The notes beneath the pieces are model-generated. The model saw only the letters and a program-made list of their open reading frames with translations, had not been told where the DNA came from and made no database searches. Positions 1-5,275 of a DNA stretch of 8,291 nt are shown here, one piece after another (position 1 is the stretch's first letter; each line of letters opens with the position of its first letter). This stretch comes from an uncultured Collinsella sp. (GTDB taxonomy: Bacteria > Actinomycetota > Coriobacteriia > Coriobacteriales > Coriobacteriaceae), in assembly GCA_900552755.1 (NCBI GenBank), contig USAY01000087.1, forward strand, positions 1 to 8,291, read 5' to 3'. The position numbers were made by a program, and so were the translations under genes.

Positions 1-112
1 TGATGTCAAAATGCTCGGCAAGCTCCCCCGCCGTGCAATTGCCCTCGCGCAGCAGCTCCAAAATACGCCGCCGCGTCGGATCGGCCAGTGCCTTAAAACC
101 CTCTCCCGGCAT
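1..112 (-). CDS. ArsR-family (SdpR-like) winged-helix repressor, N-terminal part only
   Basis: The first 37 codons of a DNA-binding regulator; the rest lies beyond the left edge. The translation contains LADPTRRRILELL at residues 9-21 followed by TAGELAEHF. This is the start of the winged-helix domain of ArsR-type repressors, and closest in style to the SdpR autorepressor group, where the same LADPTRR opening and TAGE.AEHF helix occur. No Cys-rich metal site is visible in this part, but most of the protein is missing, so the inducer cannot be judged. The ATG at 112 is supported by AGGAGG at 117-122, 4 nt upstream. It is divergent from the small membrane-peptide gene. SdpR regulators usually repress their own promoter, and the palindrome found in this promoter fits that. 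Family call is firm; SdpR subgroup is likely. Confidence 0.85.
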   Translation of the reverse strand, partial: MPGEGFKALADPTRRRILELLREGNCTAGELAEHFDI

Positions 113-146
113 AGAACCTCCTCTCACCAGTTCGTTCGACGCGCAC

Positions 147-175
147 ACTATACTCGATATTTAGATGTTTGTCTA
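147..175 (-). promoter_or_regulatory. Sigma-70-type promoter of the ArsR/SdpR-like gene
   Basis: On the minus strand, TAGACA (170-175) is followed after exactly 17 bp by TATAGT (147-152). Each hexamer differs from consensus at one position. The predicted start is near 140, giving a leader of about 28 nt before the ATG at 112. The surrounding stretch is clearly AT-rich compared with the genes. A palindrome overlaps the -35 box and spacer. Confidence 0.7.
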
Positions 176-180
176 ATTAT
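157..180. promoter_or_regulatory. Palindromic operator, probably for the ArsR/SdpR-like repressor
   Basis: An imperfect palindrome with 9-nt arms, 8 of 9 positions matching: ATATTTAGA, a 6-nt centre TGTTTG, then TCTAATTAT. It covers the -35 box and most of the spacer of the repressor promoter, where bound repressor would block polymerase. The half site TCTAATT (172-178) is repeated directly at 180-186, so a second dimer could bind toward the divergent gene. ArsR-family operators are typically AT-rich palindromes of this sort. Assignment to this repressor is inference. Confidence 0.5.
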
Positions 181-198
181 CTAATTCAGCAATAGCCA

Positions 199-227
199 TA
201 GAACACTCGTTCGCTTTTAGTTACAAT
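199..227 (+). promoter_or_regulatory. Probable promoter of the small membrane-peptide gene
   Basis: TACAAT at 222-227 is a good -10 box (5 of 6). Seventeen bp upstream lies a poor -35 box, TAGAAC (199-204), so the promoter rests mainly on the -10. The predicted start is about 233-235, which would place GAAGCAGATGG (235-245) at the very 5' end of the transcript. Confidence 0.4.
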
Positions 228-250
228 ACCGTTAGAAGCAGATGGGCCAG

Positions 251-272
251 CTCCCCTCTACCAGAGAAGGAG
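251..272 (+). promoter_or_regulatory. Hairpin that can hide the Shine-Dalgarno site of the small ORF
   Basis: CTCC (251-254) and CTCT (256-259) can pair with GGAG (269-272) and AGAG (263-266) around an ACC loop. GGAG here is the core of the AAGGAG ribosome site (267-272), placed 7 nt before the ATG at 280. Fst-type and similar toxin mRNAs carry the same arrangement, a stem-loop sequestering the ribosome site. The stem has an internal C/AA mismatch, so its strength is moderate. Confidence 0.4.
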
Positions 273-279
273 ATGGACT

Positions 280-366
280 ATGAGTATTGACGATGTCCTG
301 ACGTTGTTATTGCTTGTAATCGCGGCTGTGGAGCTCGGCATCCACATTGGAGGTCGAATGAAATAG
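280..366 (+). CDS. 28-residue single-span membrane peptide, candidate type I toxin
   Basis: A short ORF of 28 codons: a polar start (MSIDD), a hydrophobic helix at residues 6-22 rich in Leu, Val, Ile and Ala with one Glu, and a basic tail ending GGRMK. A strong AAGGAG sits 7 nt upstream, much better than expected for a random ORF. Length, single membrane span and charged C-terminus match Hol_Tox/Fst/BsrG-type peptides, which insert in the cytoplasmic membrane and depolarise it, but I see no diagnostic residue-level match. The surroundings (hidden ribosome site, paired mRNA ends, convergent promoter) support a type I toxin. Alternatives are a small membrane regulator of a neighbour or an unrelated microprotein. 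That it is translated is likely; that it is toxic is inference. Confidence 0.6.
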   Translation: MSIDDVLTLLLLVIAAVELGIHIGGRMK

Positions 367-374
367 CCGCCCCC

Positions 375-445
375 GCGTAATGCGAAGACGGCCACTTCTC
401 ACGCCATAAACGTGTTTCGGAGTTGGCCAACCCGCGGCCACGGGT
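375..445 (+). other. Structured 3' untranslated region of the small ORF
   Basis: Two stem-loops follow the stop codon. At 375-404, GCGT and GAAG pair with CTTC and ACGC. At 430-445, ACCCG and CGGGT enclose CGGCCA. A perfect palindrome GTTGGCCAAC (422-431) adjoins the second. None is followed by a T-run, so these are not clear terminators. They would be part of both the toxin mRNA and a convergent antisense RNA, where exposed loops could start RNA-RNA pairing. Confidence 0.35.
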
Positions 446-458
446 GCCATCTGCTTCA

Positions 459-487
459 ATCTTATGCGAATCCCCGCTTCATTTCAA
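459..487 (-). promoter_or_regulatory. Candidate antisense-RNA promoter facing the small ORF
   Basis: On the minus strand, TTGAAA (482-487, 5 of 6) is followed after exactly 17 bp by TAAGAT (459-464, 4 of 6). There is no minus-strand gene for it to drive: transcription from about 452 would run straight back across the 3' region and ORF at 280-366. An antisense RNA from here would overlap the toxin message, as in known type I systems. No obvious terminator for it was found. Confidence 0.35.
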
Positions 488-524
488 CATGCCCCAAGGC
501 CTCAAATGGAGGCAGAATAATACC

Positions 525-530
525 TATAAT
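525..530 (+). promoter_or_regulatory. -10 box of the tcdA promoter
   Basis: A perfect TATAAT lies 45 nt before the tcdA ATG, predicting a start near 537 and a leader of about 39 nt. No good -35 hexamer is seen at 16-18 bp upstream (best CTCAAA at 501-506), so the promoter may be weak or helped by an activator. Confidence 0.5.
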
Positions 531-575
531 GGCGATAGCCAATTACGTTAATTACTTCCCCATCGGAGGATATCT

Positions 576-1373
576 ATGACCGAAACCGCAGCCGCCGCTC
601 CCGTCGAGACGCGCGACACCAAGCTCGAGATCATCATGGGGCGCGAGGCGCTCGACAAGCTCGCCGACGCCACGGTGTTGGTGCTCGGCTGCGGCGGCGT
701 GGGCTCTAATTGCTGCGAGGCACTCGCCCGCGGCGGCATCGGACACTTCGTGATTCTGGATAAGGACGTTATCGCGCCCAGCAACATCAACCGCCAGGCC
801 ATCGCATTTCACAGCACTATCGGCAAGCGCAAAGTCGATGTTATGGAAGCCATGATCCACGACATCAACCCCGCTGCCACCGTCATCAAGCGCACCGAAT
901 ACCTGCTGAGCGATAACATCGACGAGTTCTTCGCGAGCGTTCTGGAGCAGACGGGCGGCAAGCTCGACTACGTCATCGATGCCATCGATACGATCTCGGC
1001 CAAACTCACCGTTGCCAAATACGCCCAAGACCAGGGCATTCGCCTGGTGAGCTCTATGGGCGGCGGCAACAAGCTGCATCCAGAATGCCTGCGCTTCGCC
1101 GATATCTTTGACACGGTGCGCGACCCCATGAGCCGTATCATGCGCAAAGAGTGCAAAAAACGTGGCATCAAGAGCCTGCACGTTCTATTTAGCTGCGAGG
1201 AGTCGGTCAAGACTCAGCGCCGTGACCCCTCCAACATCCACGAGCGCACCGAGCTCGGAACCGCCAGCTTTATGCCGCCCATCATGGGCCAGATGATTGC
1301 CGGCGAGGTTATTCGCAAGATCAGTGGACGCGGTACCGAGCGCGTTCGCGCCGACGGCCAGCGCCTGGACTAG
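576..1373 (+). CDS. tcdA: tRNA threonylcarbamoyladenosine dehydratase (TcdA/CsdL, ThiF-E1 family)
   Basis: TcdA uses ATP to cyclise t6A at position 37 of ANN-decoding tRNAs into the hydantoin form ct6A, improving decoding. The 265-residue protein shows the E1-like Rossmann fold: GCGGVGS at 38-44 (nucleotide loop), LDKD at 61-64, the SNINRQ motif at 69-74, DAID at 135-138, and the C-terminal GTASFMPPIMGQMIAGEVI segment typical of this subfamily. Length agrees with E. coli TcdA. Unlike ThiF and MoeB, no pair of CxxC zinc motifs is present, which favours TcdA over those adenylyltransferases. The ATG at 576 has CGGAGGA at 564-570, 6 nt upstream. The TatD-family gene follows after 14 nt and is probably co-transcribed. 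Annotated in some genomes as a generic ThiF-family adenylyltransferase; TcdA is the better call. Confidence 0.92.
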   Translation: MTETAAAAPVETRDTKLEIIMGREALDKLADATVLVLGCGGVGSNCCEALARGGIGHFVILDKDVIAPSNINRQAIAFHSTIGKRKVDVMEAMIHDINPAATVIKRTEYLLSDNIDEFFASVLEQTGGKLDYVIDAIDTISAKLTVAKYAQDQGIRLVSSMGGGNKLHPECLRFADIFDTVRDPMSRIMRKECKKRGIKSLHVLFSCEESVKTQRRDPSNIHERTELGTASFMPPIMGQMIAGEVIRKISGRGTERVRADGQRLD

Positions 1374-1387
1374 CAAGGCACACCGCG

Positions 1388-2170
1388 ATGAAGCTGCAGT
1401 CCTTTGATGCTCACTGTCACCTCGACCTGATGGCCAGCCCGAACACCGTTGCCCACGAAGCCGCAGCGATGGGACTGGAGCTCTTTGATTGCGGCGTCGA
1501 TCCACGCGATTTCGCGTCAGCATCCGAACGCGCCAGCAGTAGTCCCAACGTTATTGCAGGGGTGGGCCTCCACCCCTGGTGGATTGCCGACGGCCGATGC
1601 GGAACCGCCGAGGTCGGTCTGCTTTGTGAACTCGCCATCCGGGAACGGTTTATCGGCGAGGTCGGGCTCGATTTCTCGCCACGCTTTGCAGGCACCGAGG
1701 GAAACCAGACGCAGGCATTTGAACGGCTATGCCGAACGTTATCGCAGTCCCCGCTACCTGGACGCGTTCTATCCATTCACGCCGTTCGCGCGGCGGGAGC
1801 AACTTTGGACACTTTGGAGTCGAACGACCTTCTAAAGGACGTCCCCAACTCCCCCACCATTATCTTCCACTGGTTTAGCGGCACCTCAGATGAGTTTGTC
1901 CGCGCACGCATTGCGGGCTGCTACTTTTCCGTGAATGAACGCATGCTTGCGACCAAACGTGGGCGCGAATACGCGCGACAGATTCCACTTGATCGCTTGC
2001 TACTCGAAACCGACGCGCCGGCCGAACCAGACGCGGAAACATCCGCGCGACAGCTCGTCGATTCACTCATAAGAGTATCCGAGGTCATTGCTGCGCTTAA
2101 AAACTGCCCCGAGGAGAGCATCAAGTCGGTCGTCCTGGAAAATTCCCACTCCATTTTCGACTTCCGCTGA
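1388..2170 (+). CDS. TatD-family metal-dependent hydrolase (putative DNase)
   Basis: A 260-residue amidohydrolase-superfamily TIM barrel. The metal-binding set is complete: HCH at 9-11, GEVGLD with Glu91, His131 in SIHAV, His161 in FHWFSG and Asp209 in LLLETDAP. GVGLHPWW (58-65) and FSVN (180-183) are also family hallmarks. TatD proteins are cytoplasmic 3'-5' exonucleases implicated in DNA repair or turnover, although many members have untested substrates. The start is the first ATG; its ribosome site is weak (AAGG at 1375-1378), and translation may depend partly on coupling from tcdA, whose stop is 14 nt upstream. Family certain; a true DNase role is inferred. Confidence 0.9.
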   Translation: MKLQSFDAHCHLDLMASPNTVAHEAAAMGLELFDCGVDPRDFASASERASSSPNVIAGVGLHPWWIADGRCGTAEVGLLCELAIRERFIGEVGLDFSPRFAGTEGNQTQAFERLCRTLSQSPLPGRVLSIHAVRAAGATLDTLESNDLLKDVPNSPTIIFHWFSGTSDEFVRARIAGCYFSVNERMLATKRGREYARQIPLDRLLLETDAPAEPDAETSARQLVDSLIRVSEVIAALKNCPEESIKSVVLENSHSIFDFR

Positions 2171-2240
2171 CCTCGGTGGGCAAAAAATGCCAAATATGAG
2201 TACTGTTGTAAAACTGGTCACATTATTTTGCACCAAAACA

Positions 2241-2281
2241 ACGACCTGATAATGTACAACTGTTCATTACCAGGTCGTTTT
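2241..2281. terminator. Bidirectional rho-independent terminator inside the inverted-repeat element
   Basis: ACGACCTGATAATG (2241-2254) pairs with CATTACCAGGTCGT (2265-2278) at 13 of 14 positions, around a 10-nt loop. TTTT follows on the plus strand (2278-2281) and TTGTTTTGG on the minus strand. It lies about 70 nt past the TatD stop codon and about 190 nt past the stop of the convergent FGGY kinase gene, so it can end both transcripts. Confidence 0.7.
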
Positions 2282-2305
2282 AGCATACCCAGGGACATAT
2301 TAGAC

Positions 2306-2349
2306 GGCTTTAAGTTGTCCGCAGACACTCAACTTGGACCTCAAGAGCC
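2306..2349. other. Second internal hairpin of the inverted-repeat element
   Basis: AAGTTG (2312-2317) pairs with CAACTT (2330-2335), and GGCT (2306-2309) with AGCC (2346-2349), giving an interrupted stem. An alternative inner hairpin, TGTC (2316-2319) with GACA (2324-2327), competes for the same bases. There is no T-run, so this is structure rather than a terminator. Confidence 0.4.
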
Positions 2350-2438
2350 AAATTTTGCTGCTACTAAATTTGTGACAGTACTCATATTTGGCATTTTTTG
2401 CCCACGACCCTCAAGGGACATGCGAATCGCACAACGCA

Positions 2439-2459
2439 GCCCCCATAAGAGCGTGGGGC
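2439..2459. other. GC-rich stem-loop downstream of the FGGY kinase gene
   Basis: GCCCC (2439-2443) and GGGGC (2455-2459) form a 5-bp stem 12 nt past the stop codon of the kinase gene. There is no T-run on either strand, so it is more likely an mRNA 3'-end stabiliser than an intrinsic terminator. Nothing else was recognised between 2405 and 2471. Confidence 0.3.
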
Positions 2460-2471
2460 AATTCGGCGGCG

Positions 2472-3989
2472 CTATACTAGCTCGTGCATAAGGTCGCAAT
2501 TTCGCGCATATAGCTCATCAAAGATACGGCGGCGCGATGCGTACAGCTCATGAGCGTCCATATCAGGCTCGATCGTTTGCGCGACCCCAAGAACCCGGGC
2601 AAGCTCACCCCATGATGAATAGGCGCCGCCAGCAAGTGCCGCCATAAGAGCATCGCCAAAACATGCGCCCACCGTAACCTTCGCAACCGAGACCTCACGA
2701 CCGCAGACATCGGCAATCGCCTGCATCCATACCGGATTCTTAGTTCCGCCGCCCACGAGCATGATGCGCTCGATGGGAAGCCCGTGCTCGCGCTCGATGA
2801 TGTCGACATGAGCCGCAACAGTGTAGGCGATCCCTTCCAAAGCCGCGCGGACCATATGGCCCCGGGTATGCCTTTCGGTCAGACCGAAGAACACGCCACG
2901 CGCCTCGGGATCGTTGAGCGGGGTGCGCTCGCCCGCAAAGTATGGAAGACACAGCAGGCCATCTGCTCCAGGACCTACCTGCCCGGCATCGTGCGCCATG
3001 ACCTCATAGGCATCGGGGCCGCCGGAGTGTTCGGCATCCATGACATCGCGGTACAACTCGCGTCGCAACCACGCCGTCAACGCACCTGCTGTATTGGTCC
3101 CGGCGCAGATGCCGTAGGTTCCGGGGATGATGAATGTCCCTGGCCATAGACGAGCGTCATCGACCATATGGTCCGCCAAATAGATAAAGTAGGCCGTGCT
3201 CCCGAGTTGCACCATCATGTCCCCGGGGCAGAACACTCCAGTAGAAATCGCCTCGGCGCCCGAATCGCCTGTTCCGACAAGCACCGGCGTATCCCTCGCA
3301 AGACCGGTTTCAACCGCCGCCCGATCCGTGATTACGCCGGCGATATCGGTCGCCGCCATGACTTCGGCCATCTGGTCGGGACGGCAGAACCGCGCGCACC
3401 CGCGCTCATTAACCTGCCACGTCTCACGATCGTATAAGGGAAGGAAATCCTCGGCAAGGTAACGGTCGATCGTAAACCTGCCGGTAAGCTTGGCGCATAG
3501 ATAGGACGAAGCCGTAAGAAACTTCGCCGCCCGCTCATGGACCTCGGGCATATTCTCCTTAAACCAAAGGACCTTAGGGGCGATATCCGACGAACACGGA
3601 TCGTGTCCAAAGAGCTGGCGAGCGCGATCGGGACCATATTCGGAAAGAAGCTCGTCAATCTGCGGCTTCGAGCGAGCATCGACCCCGTAGAGAATTGCCG
3701 GAGCCAAGGCGTGGCAATCTTCATCGACTGGCACGCAATCACAGCCCAAAGCCGACAACCCTACGCAGCGGATCTGGCTCGCCTCGATGCCCGCGCACTC
3801 GATAAGCTCGCGAGACAGCCGGCAAAAATCACCCCACCAAATCGCTTCTGTATCGTGCTGATACCAACCATCCTGAGGGTTCTCGGTTTCATGTTGGCAA
3901 GATGCCTGCGCCACAATTCGACACTCCGCATCAATTAACACGCCCTTGGACGCACTCGTTCCAATGTCGATGCCAAGATAGTACGGCAT
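2472..3989 (-). CDS. FGGY-family carbohydrate kinase (xylulokinase-like)
   Basis: Cytoplasmic ATP-dependent sugar kinase of the actin-like fold; 505 residues from the ATG at 3989, normal for the family. Counting from that ATG, it has the phosphate-1 loop LGIDIGTSASKG at 5-16, the conserved GTGDSGAEA with the probable catalytic Asp at 242, the FGGY signature region LPYFAGERTP with DPEARG at 348-365, and the adenosine motif GGGTKNPVW at 413-421. The frame opens at a GTG at 3998, but GGAG at 3998-4001 sits 8 nt before the ATG at 3989 and overlaps that GTG, so the ATG is chosen. The BtpA-family gene stops 5 nt upstream, indicating translational coupling. It is the last gene of the operon. Xylulose, ribulose or another ketose/polyol is possible; FGGY substrate cannot be told from motifs alone. 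Confidence 0.88.
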   Translation of the reverse strand: MPYYLGIDIGTSASKGVLIDAECRIVAQASCQHETENPQDGWYQHDTEAIWWGDFCRLSRELIECAGIEASQIRCVGLSALGCDCVPVDEDCHALAPAILYGVDARSKPQIDELLSEYGPDRARQLFGHDPCSSDIAPKVLWFKENMPEVHERAAKFLTASSYLCAKLTGRFTIDRYLAEDFLPLYDRETWQVNERGCARFCRPDQMAEVMAATDIAGVITDRAAVETGLARDTPVLVGTGDSGAEAISTGVFCPGDMMVQLGSTAYFIYLADHMVDDARLWPGTFIIPGTYGICAGTNTAGALTAWLRRELYRDVMDAEHSGGPDAYEVMAHDAGQVGPGADGLLCLPYFAGERTPLNDPEARGVFFGLTERHTRGHMVRAALEGIAYTVAAHVDIIEREHGLPIERIMLVGGGTKNPVWMQAIADVCGREVSVAKVTVGACFGDALMAALAGGAYSSWGELARVLGVAQTIEPDMDAHELYASRRRIFDELYARNCDLMHELV

Positions 3990-3994
3990 GCCGC

Positions 3995-4804
3995 TCACTC
4001 CCCTCTCGCGGCACGGGCGGCAGCCATGAACCGCGCGACCCGTTCGGCTTCGACAGGGGCGTCGAGCTTGCCGTCTCGCTTGAGGCAGGTACCGACAAAC
4101 GCGCCATCATAATGCGAAAACACGTCTGCAACGGTAATCTCGCGACATCCCGTTCCACATACCACCGGCACATCGCCAACACGGACGCGCACCTCGTCGG
4201 CAAGCTCGCCCGAAGCGCCGCGCCCGGCAGCAGACCCGCCAATAACAAGGGCGTCGGGTAGGCAGTTGAATACCAGCGAATCGGCAATATCGGGAGTCGA
4301 TCGGTCGTTAAGGTACACCTCGCCCTCGCTTGTGATGAAATGGAACATCTTTAGGTCATCCAGACGCAGGGCGGCACGGCGGCGCATGGTGTGCGCAAAG
4401 TCACGATTGATCAGGCCAAGATCGCCAGCCCAGGCACCGCAGAAATTGCAGCGTGTAAACTGCGCCTCAACGGCGGCGCACAGCTCGATCGTGGCATCGC
4501 CGTCATAAATAGCCTCTGCACCCCAAGGGGTCGAGAAATCTGCGGCAAGAGCTCCGATGACATGCCCCATAGCGGCAAGGGTCACTGCCGACACATGCTG
4601 CTCGTAGGGCATCGATAGCTCATTGGTGATCAGAATGCCGTCCACGCCACCCGACTGCAGCGCTTCGAGATCGCGCTTGGCGGCATCGATCACGCGCGAA
4701 ACGCTGCCGCCCGGATAATACAGAGGATCGCCAGGCAGCGGCTGCAGATGCAGCATGCCAATTACCGGTTTCTCGGTCCCAAACATCGAAGCCATAAACG
4801 ACAT
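3995..4804 (-). CDS. BtpA/SgcQ-family TIM-barrel protein
   Basis: A 269-residue protein with the BtpA family signature at its start, PVIGMLHLQPLPGDP (13-27), then GVDGILITNE (53-62), ALVIGGSAAG (185-194), VVCGTG (214-219) and DGAFVGTCLKRDGKLDAPVE near the end. The closing motif resembles the phosphate-binding end of TIM-barrel enzymes. Members include cyanobacterial BtpA, linked to photosystem I biogenesis, and E. coli SgcQ, encoded in a sugar PTS operon. The sugar-operon context here favours an SgcQ-like metabolic role; the reaction is unknown. The frame begins at TTG 4810, but AAGGAG (4812-4817) is 7 nt from the ATG at 4804 and only 1 nt from the TTG, so ATG is used. The downstream kinase begins 5 nt after its stop. 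Names such as membrane biogenesis protein would be misleading. Confidence 0.85.
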   Translation of the reverse strand: MSFMASMFGTEKPVIGMLHLQPLPGDPLYYPGGSVSRVIDAAKRDLEALQSGGVDGILITNELSMPYEQHVSAVTLAAMGHVIGALAADFSTPWGAEAIYDGDATIELCAAVEAQFTRCNFCGAWAGDLGLINRDFAHTMRRRAALRLDDLKMFHFITSEGEVYLNDRSTPDIADSLVFNCLPDALVIGGSAAGRGASGELADEVRVRVGDVPVVCGTGCREITVADVFSHYDGAFVGTCLKRDGKLDAPVEAERVARFMAAARAARGE

Positions 4805-4845
4805 GGTCAATCTCCTTTAGCTCGCCGACTCACAGACATCAACTG

Positions 4846-5274
4846 CTACTCGCCCAGCACCTCAACGAACACTTTTCGCTTCTGAGGTCCATCGAACTCC
4901 GCAAGGTAGATGTTCTGGGCCCCGCCACATACAATGTGGCCGTCTTGAACGGGGAAGAAGCAGCTATTGCCGCAAATCATGCTCTTGATATGACCACAGG
5001 AGTTATTGCCCGTGGCACCATAGCTCGGCAAGAAATGAGCATGCGCATAGGGGGCATCGGGCGGGGCAATGCGATCGAGCGTCTCCATGAGATCGGTCTC
5101 CACGCACGGAAGCCCCTCGTTCACCACGATGCCGCAAGTCGTATGCGACAAAATAATCGCTGCCAGTCCATCGGTCACCGCACTACGCTCGATGGCGGCA
5201 TGCACATCTTCTGTGATATCGATGAACTGGTCGGGCGCCGTCGATAGATAGCTCAATGTCTCGAGTGTCACCAT
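4846..5274 (-). CDS. YjbQ-family (UPF0047) protein
   Basis: A 142-residue single-domain protein of the YjbQ family, whose E. coli member has been linked to a side thiamine-phosphate synthase activity but whose real role is unsettled. Family hallmarks are SHTTCGIVVNE (43-53, E. coli has QHTSASLTLNE), GHIKSMICG (94-102) and the closing QNIYLAEFDGP (120-130). His44 and His95, with nearby acids, are conserved candidates for the active or metal site. Several Cys residues (47, 57, 93, 101, 105, 116) are more than usual. The frame extends to GTG 5286, with ATG also at 5283. AGGTGAT (5282-5288), matching the 16S tail, sits 7 nt before ATG 5274, which is chosen. The amidohydrolase stop is 1 nt upstream, so translation is coupled. 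Its place inside a sugar operon suggests a catabolic role, by inference only. Confidence 0.85.
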   Translation of the reverse strand: MVTLETLSYLSTAPDQFIDITEDVHAAIERSAVTDGLAAIILSHTTCGIVVNEGLPCVETDLMETLDRIAPPDAPYAHAHFLPSYGATGNNSCGHIKSMICGNSCFFPVQDGHIVCGGAQNIYLAEFDGPQKRKVFVEVLGE

Positions 5275-5275
5275 G

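Larger units (their letters stand above)
235..457 (+). other. Long-range 11-nt inverted pair bracketing the small ORF (5'-3' mRNA pairing)
   Basis: GAAGCAGATGG at 235-245 is exactly complementary to CCATCTGCTTC at 447-457, with 201 nt between. The left copy coincides with the predicted transcription start and the right copy lies about 80 nt past the stop codon of the small ORF. In several type I toxin mRNAs (hok, AapA-type) the two ends pair to keep the full-length message translationally inactive until processing. The pairing is seen in the sequence; its role is inferred. Confidence 0.4.
2177..2404. repeat. 228-bp element with perfect 30-bp terminal inverted repeats
   Basis: Bases 2177-2206 are the exact reverse complement of 2375-2404, and one more flanking base on each side also matches. 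The arms begin TGGGCAAAAAATGCC, itself a small hairpin (GGCA, five A, TGCC), and continue through AAATATGAGTACTGT. The interior, about 168 bp, is AT-richer than the genes, holds two further hairpins and has no convincing gene. It fills almost the whole convergent gap between the TatD gene and the FGGY kinase gene. No clean target-site duplication is visible. It could be a non-autonomous MITE-like insertion, or a structured repeat serving as a transcription barrier. A perfect 30-bp match with a 168-bp spacer cannot be chance. Confidence 0.85.

Noticed and set aside
422..445. Possible terminator of the small ORF formed by the GC-rich palindromes
   Set aside because: The stems are short and no T-run follows on either strand, so it was kept only as structured 3' untranslated region.
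552..1181. 209-codon minus-strand open frame antisense to tcdA
   Set aside because: It is a shadow of tcdA in a GC-rich genome. It lacks a ribosome site and any recognisable motif, while tcdA has complete family motifs.
2171..2412. Target-site duplication flanking the 228-bp element
   Set aside because: The flanks share only a loose GACC/TC likeness (GACCTC against GACCCTC) and no exact direct repeat abuts the arms, so insertion cannot be shown from this copy.
2228..2491. 87-codon plus-strand open frame across the inverted-repeat element
   Set aside because: It runs through the terminator hairpin, the right inverted arm and the end of the FGGY kinase gene, has no ribosome site and shows no protein-like pattern.
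3332..3742. 136-codon minus-strand frame inside the FGGY kinase gene
   Set aside because: It is an out-of-frame shadow of the kinase; the kinase frame carries the conserved catalytic and ATP motifs.
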